Shown here: positions 35,971 to 43,811 of the stretch, piece after piece
Layout of the letters: each line of letters begins with the position of its first letter
Position numbering within the stretch: position 1 is the first letter of the stretch
DNA from: Lentisphaerota bacterium
Lineage (GTDB): Bacteria; Verrucomicrobiota; Lentisphaeria; Victivallales; Victivallaceae
Assembly (NCBI GenBank): GCA_015061575.1
Contig: SUWF01000001.1
Span: 49,612-113,611 of the forward strand
Direction: 5' to 3'
Length of the DNA stretch: 64,000 nucleotides
Position numbers and translations under genes: made by a program
The notes under the pieces: generated by a model
Databases searched by the model: none
Seen by the model: only the letters and a program-made list of their open reading frames with translations
What the model was told of the DNA's origin: nothing

Positions 35971-37659
35971 TTATTCCCAGAAGCCTTCGCCGGTTTCGGC
36001 GTATTTGCGCAGAATATCCCGCTTGATCTTGCCCGAAAAAGTTTTGGGCAGACTGTGGACAAATTCGATTTCCCGCGGATATTTGTACGGTGCCGTGATG
36101 CGCTTGCAGTGCTGCTGCAGCTCTTTGACCAGCGATTCGGTGGCTTCCCAGCCGTCGTGCAGCACAATATAGGCTTTGACTTTGGCTCCGCGCATCGGGT
36201 CGGGCGCACCGACCACAGCCACTTCGTGAACTGCATCGTGCTGCATGATGGCTTCTTCAACTTCCAGCGGGCCGATCCGGTAGCCGGAGCTTTTGATGAT
36301 ATCATCGCTGCGTCCCAGGAACCAGAAGTTGCCGTCTTCATCTTTCCGGGCCTTGTCGCCGGTGTAGTAATAGTCGCCGATAAAGCACTGTTCGTTGTCT
36401 TTGCGGCCAAAGAGATAGCCGTTGAACAAGCCCAGCGGACGCCTTTCGCTGATTTTTACTGCAATGCGGCCATCTTCCCCATCCGGCACAGGTTTGCCGT
36501 CATCGTCGTGCAGCTCAATATCCCAGCCGGGGGAGGCTTTGCCCATTGCGCCCTGACAGGGCTCAAAACCGGCGGGGTTGCAGATCATACAGACGGTTTC
36601 GGTCTGACCGTAGCCTTCGCGGATGGTTATGCCGGTGCCTTCTTTCCACAGCCGGATAGTTTCAGTATGCAGTGATTCCCCGGCGGAGGTGCATTGTTTG
36701 AGGCTGCTGAGGTCAAATTTATGCAGATCGTTCAGCACCAGCATCCGGTAGATGGTCGGCGGTGCGCAAAATGAGGTAATGCTGTATTTTTCCAGCATCG
36801 GCAGCACCAGATCGGGATCAAATTTGCCGCGGATGTCAAAAATAAACACACAGGCGCCCACGATCCACTGACCGAAATAGTTTCCCCAGAGGTTTTTGGC
36901 CCATCCGGTATCGGAGGCTGTGTAGTGCAAGTCGTTGCTGCTGAGTCCGTGCCAGATTTCGGCCGTGATCCGGTGAGCCAGCGGGTAACTGCAGGGGTGC
37001 GATACCAGTTTGGGCGTCTTGCTGGTGCCGGAAGTAAAGACCAGCAGCAGCGGATCGGTGGCTTTGGTCGTAAAGCGTCGGGCGCTGGTCACTGCCGTAG
37101 ACGAAAGTTTTACCGGATAGAGAATATCGGTCTGATAATTGATCCAGTTTTTACGTTCGCCATCGACCAGCACTTTATCGCTCAAACTGGGACATTCGTC
37201 GCAGATAGCTTCCACCTTGTCAGCATTGCTGGAGTCGGCAATGATCATCTTGAATTTGCCGAAATTGATCCGCTGTTTGAGGTCAGCCGGGGTCAGCAGA
37301 GTCGGCACATGGCACTGGACTGCGCCCAACCGGATCAGCGCCAGAGAAAAGACCCACCATTGAGGCAGCCGGGGCAGCATCATAATGACTTTATCGCCCT
37401 TGGAAATGCCATGTTTGAGCAGCAGGTTAGCCGCCTGGATCGAGAGTTTGCTCAAATCATGAAAGGTAAACTTTTTTTCGCCGCCGTGCTGATCGACCCA
37501 GATCATAGCCAGTTTGTTGCGGTCACGTTCGGCCCATACATCCACAATATCAGTGGCAAAGTTGAAGTATTCCGGACAATCGATGTTAAATTTGCTGATT
37601 CGTTCGGCAAAATCTGCCGACGGAGCAGTGATTTCATACTTTTTGCTGTTTACAGCCAT
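35971..37659 (-). CDS. Acyl-CoA synthetase, medium-chain (AcsM)-like
   Basis: The protein (562 residues from ATG 37659) has LLVFTSGTSKTPKLVSHP as P-loop, EGYGQTET, DYYYTGDKARKDEDGNFWF, RSDDIIKSSGYRIGPLEVE and a C-terminal TFSGKIKR with the catalytic lysine. These are typical of acetyl/butyryl/medium-chain acyl-CoA synthetases. The P-loop has SK in place of the usual TG, a variation seen in some members. The ATG at 37659 has AAGGAG six bases upstream; the frame is open to 37701 but with no ribosome site. It probably recycles short or medium-chain acids. Confidence 0.9.
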   Translation of the reverse strand: MAVNSKKYEITAPSADFAERISKFNIDCPEYFNFATDIVDVWAERDRNKLAMIWVDQHGGEKKFTFHDLSKLSIQAANLLLKHGISKGDKVIMMLPRLPQWWVFSLALIRLGAVQCHVPTLLTPADLKQRINFGKFKMIIADSSNADKVEAICDECPSLSDKVLVDGERKNWINYQTDILYPVKLSSTAVTSARRFTTKATDPLLLVFTSGTSKTPKLVSHPCSYPLAHRITAEIWHGLSSNDLHYTASDTGWAKNLWGNYFGQWIVGACVFIFDIRGKFDPDLVLPMLEKYSITSFCAPPTIYRMLVLNDLHKFDLSSLKQCTSAGESLHTETIRLWKEGTGITIREGYGQTETVCMICNPAGFEPCQGAMGKASPGWDIELHDDDGKPVPDGEDGRIAVKISERRPLGLFNGYLFGRKDNEQCFIGDYYYTGDKARKDEDGNFWFLGRSDDIIKSSGYRIGPLEVEEAIMQHDAVHEVAVVGAPDPMRGAKVKAYIVLHDGWEATESLVKELQQHCKRITAPYKYPREIEFVHSLPKTFSGKIKRDILRKYAETGEGFWE

Positions 37660-37731
37660 AGTTAACTCCTTGTTTTGGCCGTTGGGTGAGGATGAATACA
37701 TCAGCGTTCCGAAGCGGCCTTATCAAAAAAT

Positions 37732-37759
37732 AATATACCATAAGAATCATTATTTGCAA
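37732..37759 (-). promoter_or_regulatory. Promoter of the AcsM-like gene
   Basis: On the minus strand TTGCAA (37754-37759), 16-bp spacer, TATATT (37732-37737). Confidence 0.6.
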
Positions 37760-37876
37760 AAAAAAACTATTCCGGCGGGGAATTTTTTTTACAAAAACTT
37801 TGGAAAAATCTTGCATCGATCAAAGAAATAAAGTAATGAATTTTGCTGAATTACTTGGACAAAAAGCATTTTGGGT

Positions 37877-37905
37877 TTGACAAAGAGTGCTTTTTATGCT
37901 AAGTT
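37877..37905 (+). promoter_or_regulatory. Promoter of the HprK-like/PqqD/ABC cassette
   Basis: TTGACA (37877-37882), 17-bp spacer, TAAGTT (37900-37905). The -35 box is perfect and the -10 box weak. Confidence 0.55.
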
Positions 37906-37925
37906 ATGCGGGAGGGAATGTGGGC

Positions 37926-37970
37926 GTGAGAATGTTGGTGTATCAGTTGCCGCTGAATGCTGCGGCTTAA
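37926..37970 (+). CDS. Tiny open frame, candidate leader or precursor peptide
   Basis: GTG at 37926 lies nine bases after the strong GGGAGGG site and encodes MRMLVYQLPLNAAA before TAA. An internal ATG at 37932 would give 12 residues, and a GTG at 37920 would give 16. The ribosome site is the best one in the cassette, yet the next large gene at 37995 has only a weak one, so ribosomes probably initiate here. It may be a peptide substrate for the PqqD-like system, a regulatory leader, or chance. No cysteine is present. Evidence is only position and spacing. Confidence 0.3.
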   Translation: MRMLVYQLPLNAAA

Positions 37971-37994
37971 AAATCTTGAAACCAAGTTGGATTT

Positions 37995-38861
37995 ATGAAG
38001 CAAATCAGTTTTCCGCTGAGCCGGCATGAATGTATTACTTTGCAGGGAAACTACAGTTCCACGGCGGGCGATATTGAATTGTTGGGTCGCCTGACCGGAT
38101 TGCCGCTGGTGGAAAAGAGTCAGTGCGCTCCGGAAGTTGTCTGGGAGCCGTGCGGCAAGCCGGTTCCGCCGGATAGTGTGGTGGTTTACCGGACCAAAAC
38201 GGTTCGCATGGTCTATTGTGACAATGACCACTCTTTTCACCTTTATCTACTCAATGATTCCCAGCTGTACCGGAAAATATATGGGGTGTTTTTGTGGCAT
38301 CTTTCCATACTTTGCGCAGCGGTCGCGGCAATTTTGCGGGGCAAAAAAGTACTGATCGTGCATTGCTCAATGTTGGAAAAAGCTTCCCGGGCATTGCTGC
38401 TTATGGGCGAGAGCGGCATCGGCAAAAGCACCAGTATGCGGCGCTGGCAAGCATCCGGCGGACGGGGCGTAAGCGATGATATGGTTTTGCTGGAATATGC
38501 TGAAGATGACCGGATATTGGTGCATCATATGCCGACTTGGAGTGCCTGCCGGGTCGGGTTGGAAAATTTGTATTATCCGTTTGAAGTACCGCTGGAACTT
38601 GCCAGTGTGCTGGCGGTCACCCGCGGCAAAGATACGGAAGTGGTGGACAAGGTAAGTTATGCAGAATTTTTTGCGCAAATTTACCGTTGCTGTTTTTACC
38701 ATTATTTGTTTGTAGCCGGGGAGTTGCCGGAACCGGAAAAAAAGCTGCTGACTTCTGCGGTGCGGGAGTGGGCAGAGGTTATTGCCGGACGCTTCCCGCA
38801 TCGGGCTTTGTTCGCTCATTTGGATGGCAATATAAGTAAAAGTTTGGAGGGTATTTTATGA
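37995..38861 (+). CDS. HPr kinase-like P-loop protein
   Basis: The 288-residue protein has a P-loop LLLMGESGIGKSTSMRRW (K144) and a following GRGVSDDMVLLE (D161, D162), the arrangement of HPr kinase/phosphorylase catalytic domains. The CSMLEKASRALLL strand before the P-loop also fits. The first 115 residues are a family-specific N-terminal domain. No HPr, PTS or HprK N-terminal domain is nearby. HprK-like kinases paired with PqqD-like proteins occur in lasso-peptide clusters, where one such kinase phosphorylates a precursor, and in uncharacterised HPr-rel systems. The stop overlaps the next start by four bases. The substrate is unknown. Confidence 0.8.
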   Translation: MKQISFPLSRHECITLQGNYSSTAGDIELLGRLTGLPLVEKSQCAPEVVWEPCGKPVPPDSVVVYRTKTVRMVYCDNDHSFHLYLLNDSQLYRKIYGVFLWHLSILCAAVAAILRGKKVLIVHCSMLEKASRALLLMGESGIGKSTSMRRWQASGGRGVSDDMVLLEYAEDDRILVHHMPTWSACRVGLENLYYPFEVPLELASVLAVTRGKDTEVVDKVSYAEFFAQIYRCCFYHYLFVAGELPEPEKKLLTSAVREWAEVIAGRFPHRALFAHLDGNISKSLEGIL

Positions 38862-39118
38862 AAGTAAATCCGTTTGCAGTTATGCAGGAAGAATTTGATC
38901 ATACCGGCATTGTTTTTAATCCCGATAACAACCGGGTGCTGACTTTGAACAAAAGCGGTGTGGTGCTGTGGAAGGCTTTTGAAGAAAATTGTACACTCGA
39001 CGAAGCGGCGGCTTTGCTGGTGGAAAGATTTGACGGCGTTACACTGGAAGATGCCCGGCGTGATGCGGAAACTTTTGCCGCCTGCCTGGTGGAAAAATCC
39101 CTCCTGAGTATGGATTAA
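38858..39118 (+). CDS. PqqD-family protein (RiPP precursor recognition element)
   Basis: The 86-residue protein has the PqqD pattern: a beta hairpin ending in GIVFNPDNNRVLTLNKSG, then VVLWKAFEENCTLDEAAALL and a C-terminal winged helix FDGVTLEDARRDAETFAACL. PqqD-like domains bind leader peptides and present them to modifying enzymes. GGAGGG lies upstream, and the ATGA overlap with the HprK-like gene shows translational coupling. No radical-SAM, cyclodehydratase, transglutaminase or asparagine-synthetase partner lies in this window, which is unusual. Confidence 0.85.
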   Translation: MKVNPFAVMQEEFDHTGIVFNPDNNRVLTLNKSGVVLWKAFEENCTLDEAAALLVERFDGVTLEDARRDAETFAACLVEKSLLSMD

Positions 39119-39127
39119 GCGTTGTTT

Positions 39128-39193
39128 ATGGTATCGCCGGCTATTGCGGCAGCGGCATGTATCCGGGGTAGCGTTTTTGGAAAAAAGCTGTAA
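39128..39193 (+). CDS. Tiny open frame with a cysteine, second precursor-peptide candidate
   Basis: ATG 39128 encodes MVSPAIAAAACIRGSVFGKK plus a final L before TAA, 21 residues. It fills the gap between the PqqD-like gene (stop 39118) and the ABC transporter (ATG 39195), and its stop is one base before that ATG. No convincing ribosome site precedes it, so coupling to the PqqD gene would be needed. A hydrophobic Ala-rich part and one Cys are compatible with a small modified peptide, but a chance frame is at least as likely. Confidence 0.25.
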   Translation: MVSPAIAAAACIRGSVFGKKL

Positions 39194-39194
39194 A

Positions 39195-40838
39195 ATGATG
39201 AAAAAAAATAAATCCACGCTCAGACGATTGATTTTTTCGGCGGCCTTCCGGCGTTATTCGCTGACAGTCGTGGCGGCCGAAGCCGTGGCTGTGCTGCTGG
39301 GGGCGGTCAGTCCGCTGGCTCAGAAATTTATGATCGATGGCGCCAGCCGGGGAACGTTGTCAGCTGTGTTGTATGCGGCAAGCGTTTTGGCTCTGCTGCT
39401 GGTGGGCCAGTTTGCCTTGCGCAGTCTGGGGCGTCTGCTGCGTGGTATATTGGGTGTGGAACTGCACAAAAAGCTGAAAAGCGATATTTTCCGTCATCTG
39501 CTGGCCTTGCCGGAGGAGTTTTTGCGCAGCCGGGGCGCCGGATATTTTTTCAACCGCATCCAGCACGATATTGGCGAAATCGGCGCTTTTGTTACCGGCA
39601 ACGGGCTGCTGCAGTATTCCGAAATGGTCAAACTGGCGGCGGCAGCTTTGGTGATATTATATTTGAATTGGTCGTGCCTGCTGTTGCTGCTGCCGTTTCT
39701 GCTGCTGCAGGTGTTTTTTTGTTACCGATTCCGGCGGCGGCAGTATCAATTGGCGCACCAGCTGCAGGAGTGTGTGGCGCAGGAGCGGCAGCTGATGCAG
39801 GAGTATCTGGCAACGCACACGATCGTTAAGACCCATTCCGTCGGTGCCAGTGCCGGAGAACGTATCGATGACGGCTTGAGCAGATGGGGCAGTTTGATGC
39901 GCAACCGTCTTGGCCACGAAAATGTCTTCCTGGCCTGTTTGCAGATACCCATGTGGCTCTGCGGCGGATCGATCCTGCTGTTCGGACTTTATCAGGTGAT
40001 CGAACAGCAAACGACTTTGGGCGAAGTCTGGGCGCTGCTGATGCTGATGAATATGTTTTTTGCGCCCGCCCGGACTTTGGGCGGGATCATCGTCCAACAG
40101 CAGTCGGCATTGGCCGCCTGGTGGCGTTTGCAGGAACTTTGGCGAACGGATACAGAAGACGGTGCAGGCAGTGTACCTGAAGTCGATTTAAGGGGAGAGG
40201 TGGTGTTCGATAAAGTCGTATTTGGCTACAATCCCAGCCGGATGATCTTGAATAAACTTTCGTTGCAGGTGCCGTGGGGCAGTGGAGTTTTTTTGTGCGG
40301 AGCCAATGGCAGCGGCAAAAGCACTTTATTTTCGCTGTTGCTGCGGCTCTACGCTCCCGGGCAGGGCAGTATAAAAATCAACAACTGCAATATCAACGAT
40401 TATCCGCTGGCTGAGTACCGGCAGCGGATCGGTTATATCGGTCAATATTTGGAGTTTATTCCCGGAACGCTGCGGGATAATCTGCTGATGGGCAAAACTG
40501 CGGTCAGCGACGAAACACTTGAGGCGTTGTTCCGGCAGCTGGATTGTGCGGATTTGCTTGAACGTTTGCCGGATAAGCTGGATACAATGGTCGCTGAACG
40601 GGGCGAAAATTTTTCCGGCGGCGAACGGCTGCGATTGGTCTTAGTGCGCGAGCTGCTGCGCGATACTGACTGGCTGTTGTTCGACGAAGCCGCTGCCAAT
40701 CTGGATATGGCCGGCCGGCAGCGTTTTTATGAGCTGCTGCAGAAGTTGCCGGGGCAAAAAGGAGTGATTGCTATTGCCCATGATTTGCCGGAAAACTCCA
40801 GTTGGCCGGTGCTGCAGATCGAAAAATTACAGGAATAA
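39195..40838 (+). CDS. ABC transporter, fused membrane and ATPase domains (exporter type)
   Basis: From ATG 39195 the protein is 547 residues, with a six-span membrane domain in the first 310 residues and an ATPase domain containing GANGSGKST (369-377), GYIGQYLEFIPGTLRDNLLM (Q-loop), FSGGERLRLVLVRELL (signature), WLLFDEAAANLD (Walker B) and IAIAHD (H-loop). There is no C39 peptidase domain, as in lasso-peptide or multidrug-type exporters. The frame is open upstream to a TTG at 39144, but the ATG follows the tiny frame directly. As the third large gene of the cassette it probably exports or secures immunity to the product of the system. Confidence 0.88.
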   Translation: MMKKNKSTLRRLIFSAAFRRYSLTVVAAEAVAVLLGAVSPLAQKFMIDGASRGTLSAVLYAASVLALLLVGQFALRSLGRLLRGILGVELHKKLKSDIFRHLLALPEEFLRSRGAGYFFNRIQHDIGEIGAFVTGNGLLQYSEMVKLAAAALVILYLNWSCLLLLLPFLLLQVFFCYRFRRRQYQLAHQLQECVAQERQLMQEYLATHTIVKTHSVGASAGERIDDGLSRWGSLMRNRLGHENVFLACLQIPMWLCGGSILLFGLYQVIEQQTTLGEVWALLMLMNMFFAPARTLGGIIVQQQSALAAWWRLQELWRTDTEDGAGSVPEVDLRGEVVFDKVVFGYNPSRMILNKLSLQVPWGSGVFLCGANGSGKSTLFSLLLRLYAPGQGSIKINNCNINDYPLAEYRQRIGYIGQYLEFIPGTLRDNLLMGKTAVSDETLEALFRQLDCADLLERLPDKLDTMVAERGENFSGGERLRLVLVRELLRDTDWLLFDEAAANLDMAGRQRFYELLQKLPGQKGVIAIAHDLPENSSWPVLQIEKLQE

Positions 40839-40881
40839 TGCCCAATTAAGCTTTTTTAAGCAAAAAATCCTGCAAAAAGAT

Positions 40882-40910
40882 TTGACAATATCAATATTTG
40901 ATGTTATATT
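40882..40910 (+). promoter_or_regulatory. Promoter of the tRNA-Leu gene
   Basis: TTGACA (40882-40887), 17-bp spacer, TATATT (40905-40910), about 14 bases before the tRNA 5' end: the strongest promoter of the window. Confidence 0.8.
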
Positions 40911-40923
40911 AAACAATGTACCA

Positions 40924-41010
40924 GCCGAAGTGGCGGAATTGGCAGACGCACTAGACTCAAAATCTGGCGGTGGTGACACCATGTGGGTTCGATTCCCACC
41001 TTCGGTACCA
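40924..41010 (+). tRNA. tRNA-Leu (anticodon CAA)
   Basis: An 87-base class-II tRNA with a long variable arm. Acceptor stem GCCGAAG pairs with CTTCGGT (first pair G-U), discriminator A and an encoded CCA. The anticodon stem CTAGA/TCTGG encloses the loop CTCAAAA with anticodon CAA at 40958-40960, reading UUG. The T-arm has GGTTCGATTCC. A strong promoter and terminator flank it, so it is a single-gene unit. No integrase or attachment-site duplication was seen beside it. Confidence 0.97.
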
Positions 41011-41022
41011 TTTGATTTTATC

Positions 41023-41051
41023 ATCCTGCTTGAATGAGCAGGATTTTTTTT
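41023..41051 (+). terminator. Intrinsic terminator of the tRNA-Leu gene
   Basis: ATCCTGCT (41023-41030) pairs with AGCAGGAT (41037-41044), followed by a run of eight T. Confidence 0.85.
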
Positions 41052-41130
41052 GCCTTGCTGGCAGCTTGGTCAGCAAAATCTTTTTCAAGTGACTATGCCA
41101 CTATATTTGTAAAATAATTGATGCGGCAGA

Positions 41131-41158
41131 TTGATTTTTCCATTTCCGGGGTTATAGT
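41131..41158 (+). promoter_or_regulatory. Promoter of the GH78 gene
   Basis: TTGATT (41131-41136), 16-bp spacer, TATAGT (41153-41158). Confidence 0.5.
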
Positions 41159-41311
41159 ACCACATATAGCAGACAAGAGCTGTACAGGCACTTTGCCTGC
41201 CCGGGCGTTTCCAGCGGCCGGCCGGCGGATCAGGCCGTGATACCGGAAGCCGCACGCACGATTACAGTTGCAGCAGTAAGATGAAATTATTTCAAGGATA
41301 AGGAAAAAGCT

Positions 41312-43645
41312 ATGTCATTATCAGCTCCCTGGTTTGGTGCATGTCGTTTGTGGCTGGATGAAAATGGCAGCCGTCCGAATGCTTTTATGAATGTGCGTAA
41401 GGTTTTTACGGTGGAAAATACCTGGCAAAACTGCCTGCTGCGCATTATGGCTGACTCGGACTTCATGGTTTATCTGGACGGAGTGGAAATAGCCCGCGGA
41501 CAATTTTCAGATGATCCGGATTCGCCGACTTATACAGATGTGATGCTGGAGGATCTGCAGCCGGGCAAACATCTGCTGGCGGTAAGAGTTTATCATAAAG
41601 GGCATGAATTTTCGGTCTATGCGCCCGGTTTGCCGGGAGTGGTCTTTGCCTTGCTGGCTGCCGGGGAAGCCAAGGTGCTTTCGGATGGCGACTGCAAAGT
41701 TTCTGAGGCCGTTGAGTTCCGCAGCGGCATGATGCCGTTTACTACTGTGCAGCTGGGATTCAGCTGCCAATACGATGCCCGGCTGGGCGATGATGCCTGG
41801 CTGCAGCAGATTGAGTTTGATGACCATGTCTGGCAGCGGCCTTTTGCTGAAATTGAAACGCGCACCATGCAGCCGCGTCCCGCAGCGGCCAAACCGGTGC
41901 TGGAAAAATTCATTCCCGGCAAACTGATCAAAAGCGGTTGGCTGCAGCGTTACGGTGAACAGGACTCTTTTGCCGCAACAATGGCTTGTGATCATGTCTG
42001 CTGGTGGCGCAATTTTTCCGACAGCCAAAAATTCGATCGTCAGTTGCAGGTTTGCGACGGCTGGGCGATGATCTATGATCTGGGCGAAGAAAAGGTCGGT
42101 TTTATTGAATTTGCGTTGAACGCTCCCGCCGGAACTGTTGTGGATTATGCGCATGGTGAACATCTGGACGATGGGCATGTGCGTATGGAGTGCTTTAAGC
42201 GCAATTTTGCTGACCGCTACATCTGCCGGGGCGGCGGTGAGCGTTTTCAGCTGCCGTTCCGGAGAATTGGCGGCCGTTATATAGAATTGCATATCATTGC
42301 CCCCGAAGATTGCGCAACTGTAACAATCGAAGAAGTGGGTATTGTGCCGTGGACGCTGCCGCTGCCGGAACCGGTATCTTTCTATACAGAGGATGAAAAA
42401 CTTCTGGAAGTGCGCAAACTGGCTATCCGCACGCTGGAACATTGTATGCACGAGCATTACGAAGATTGTCCGTGGCGGGAACAGGCACTTTACACTTATG
42501 ACTCCCGCAATCAGATGCTCTACGGGTATTATTTGTGGGGCAACTACGACTTTGCGGCATCTTCGCTGAATTTATTTGCCACCGGGGTGCTGCCATCTGG
42601 TCAGATACGTTTGTGTGTGCCGACCAGAATGAAGCTGGTAATTCCGGTTTTCAGCATGATCTGGCCGCTGCAGGTCTATGAACATTTGCTCTACAGCAAT
42701 GATGTTTCAGTCTGGCAGCAGAACAAAGAAAAGATCCGCTTTATGTGCCGGACGCTGCGGCAGACTCAGGATGCGGAAACTACGCTTTATCAGGCGTTGG
42801 ATCCGGATTTCTGGAACTTTTATGAATGGACTCCCGGTTTGGATCGCACGAGTATGGGCAAAGCGGAAGTCCACAGCCTTTACAATTTGTATCTGGCCAA
42901 CATGCTGGAAGCGGTCAGCAAGTTGGAGGCTTGGGAAGGAAATGCTTCAGCTGCGGAAGAATTGGCCAATGAAACCCGGCGCATCCGGCAAAAAGTTGAC
43001 GAACTTTTTTATCTGCCGCAGGAAAATTGCTACGCCAGTTTCCTCAAAAACGGCATCCCCACCAGCGACCGCCACGAGCATGTGCAGATAATGATGCTTT
43101 ATTCTCATGCAGTGCCGGAAGAACGCTGCGGAAAAGTTCTGCAGAAACTGTTCGAGTGCGATGGATCACTGGTGCCGATCACACTCAGTGTGATGCCTTA
43201 TCTGATGGCCGCTATGCTGATACATGACTACGGCACGGCAGGGCGCAGCTTTATCCGGCGCAAGCTGGAAGAAAATTACTACCCCATGCTGGATGGTAAC
43301 AGCACTACTTTGTGGGAAACCGCCAAGGGGAGCGATGACTTTATTTTTGCCGGCAGTTTGTGTCATGGCTGGAGCAGTTTGCCGGTCTATTACTGCGGCG
43401 CCGGTCTGCTGGGGGTGATGCCGCTGGAGCCGGGGTTCCGGAAGTTCCGGGTGCGTCCGTGGTCGGATGGGCGGGTGAGTGCGGAAGGTTTTATTCCTGC
43501 GCCGTCGGGCCGGATACATGTCAAATGGCAGCTTAATGATCAGCAGAAGTATGATTTGCAAATCACCAGTCCGGCAGGTTTGGAAGCGGTCGTTGAAGAA
43601 TTGCCGGATACTCCGCTGGGCAAGGTGGAAATAATAAGCTGCTGA
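41312..43645 (+). CDS. GH78-like alpha-L-rhamnosidase
   Basis: The 777-residue protein has N-terminal beta-sandwich domains and an (alpha/alpha)6 barrel with the landmark HYEDCPWREQALYTYDSRNQ near residue 385, where the family has its acid residue. STTLWETAKGSDDFIFAGSL near residue 670 corresponds to the second catalytic region. The C-terminal beta domain ends in SPAGLEAVVEELPDTPLG. There is no signal peptide. It removes terminal alpha-L-rhamnose from glycosides or oligosaccharides; the natural substrate is unknown. It is flanked by its own promoter and a terminator. Confidence 0.85.
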   Translation: MSLSAPWFGACRLWLDENGSRPNAFMNVRKVFTVENTWQNCLLRIMADSDFMVYLDGVEIARGQFSDDPDSPTYTDVMLEDLQPGKHLLAVRVYHKGHEFSVYAPGLPGVVFALLAAGEAKVLSDGDCKVSEAVEFRSGMMPFTTVQLGFSCQYDARLGDDAWLQQIEFDDHVWQRPFAEIETRTMQPRPAAAKPVLEKFIPGKLIKSGWLQRYGEQDSFAATMACDHVCWWRNFSDSQKFDRQLQVCDGWAMIYDLGEEKVGFIEFALNAPAGTVVDYAHGEHLDDGHVRMECFKRNFADRYICRGGGERFQLPFRRIGGRYIELHIIAPEDCATVTIEEVGIVPWTLPLPEPVSFYTEDEKLLEVRKLAIRTLEHCMHEHYEDCPWREQALYTYDSRNQMLYGYYLWGNYDFAASSLNLFATGVLPSGQIRLCVPTRMKLVIPVFSMIWPLQVYEHLLYSNDVSVWQQNKEKIRFMCRTLRQTQDAETTLYQALDPDFWNFYEWTPGLDRTSMGKAEVHSLYNLYLANMLEAVSKLEAWEGNASAAEELANETRRIRQKVDELFYLPQENCYASFLKNGIPTSDRHEHVQIMMLYSHAVPEERCGKVLQKLFECDGSLVPITLSVMPYLMAAMLIHDYGTAGRSFIRRKLEENYYPMLDGNSTTLWETAKGSDDFIFAGSLCHGWSSLPVYYCGAGLLGVMPLEPGFRKFRVRPWSDGRVSAEGFIPAPSGRIHVKWQLNDQQKYDLQITSPAGLEAVVEELPDTPLGKVEIISC

Positions 43646-43664
43646 GGTATTAAAAATTTCCGGG

Positions 43665-43706
43665 AGCCGGGTGATGGCATTGTGATGCTGTCAGCCCGGC
43701 TTTTTC
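43665..43706 (+). terminator. Intrinsic terminator of the GH78 gene
   Basis: AGCCGGG (43665-43671) pairs with CCCGGCT (43695-43701), with additional inner pairing, followed by TTTTCTG. Confidence 0.65.
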
Positions 43707-43728
43707 TGTAAAAAAGGTGGATATTTAA

Positions 43729-43757
43729 TTGCAATATCAAGTTTGGAATGGTACATT
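43729..43757 (+). promoter_or_regulatory. Promoter of the DUF4434-like gene
   Basis: TTGCAA (43729-43734), 17-bp spacer, TACATT (43752-43757). Confidence 0.55.
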
Positions 43758-43811
43758 AAAGAACTGTATTTATATACAACTCTAAAACAAAATAAAATAA
43801 GGATCAAGGCC

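Larger units (their letters stand above)
37660..37994. other. Divergent intergenic region with two promoters and a tiny open frame
   Basis: The stretch holds the minus-strand promoter of the acyl-CoA synthetase gene (37732-37759), the plus-strand promoter of the HprK-like cassette (37877-37905), a strong GGGAGGG ribosome site at 37910-37916 and a 14-codon frame (37926-37970). No larger gene is visible. Confidence 0.6.
41011..41311. other. Intergenic region: tRNA terminator, promoter and long leader of the GH78 gene
   Basis: Contains the terminator at 41023-41051, a TTGATT-16-TATAGT promoter at 41131-41158 and then about 147 bases of GC-rich leader before ATG 41312. Several short GC-rich inverted repeats are present, such as GGCCGGCC near 41220, but no known riboswitch was recognised. 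Confidence 0.5.

Noticed and set aside
37918..37929. Three-codon ATG TGG GCG TGA frame next to the strong ribosome site
   Set aside because: The distance to GGGAGGG is too short; the overlapping GTG frame is better placed.
40924..41010. tRNA-Leu as an integration site for the neighbouring cassette
   Set aside because: No duplicated tRNA 3' end and no integrase gene flank it; the Xer-type recombinase 5.6 kb away looks like the housekeeping enzyme.
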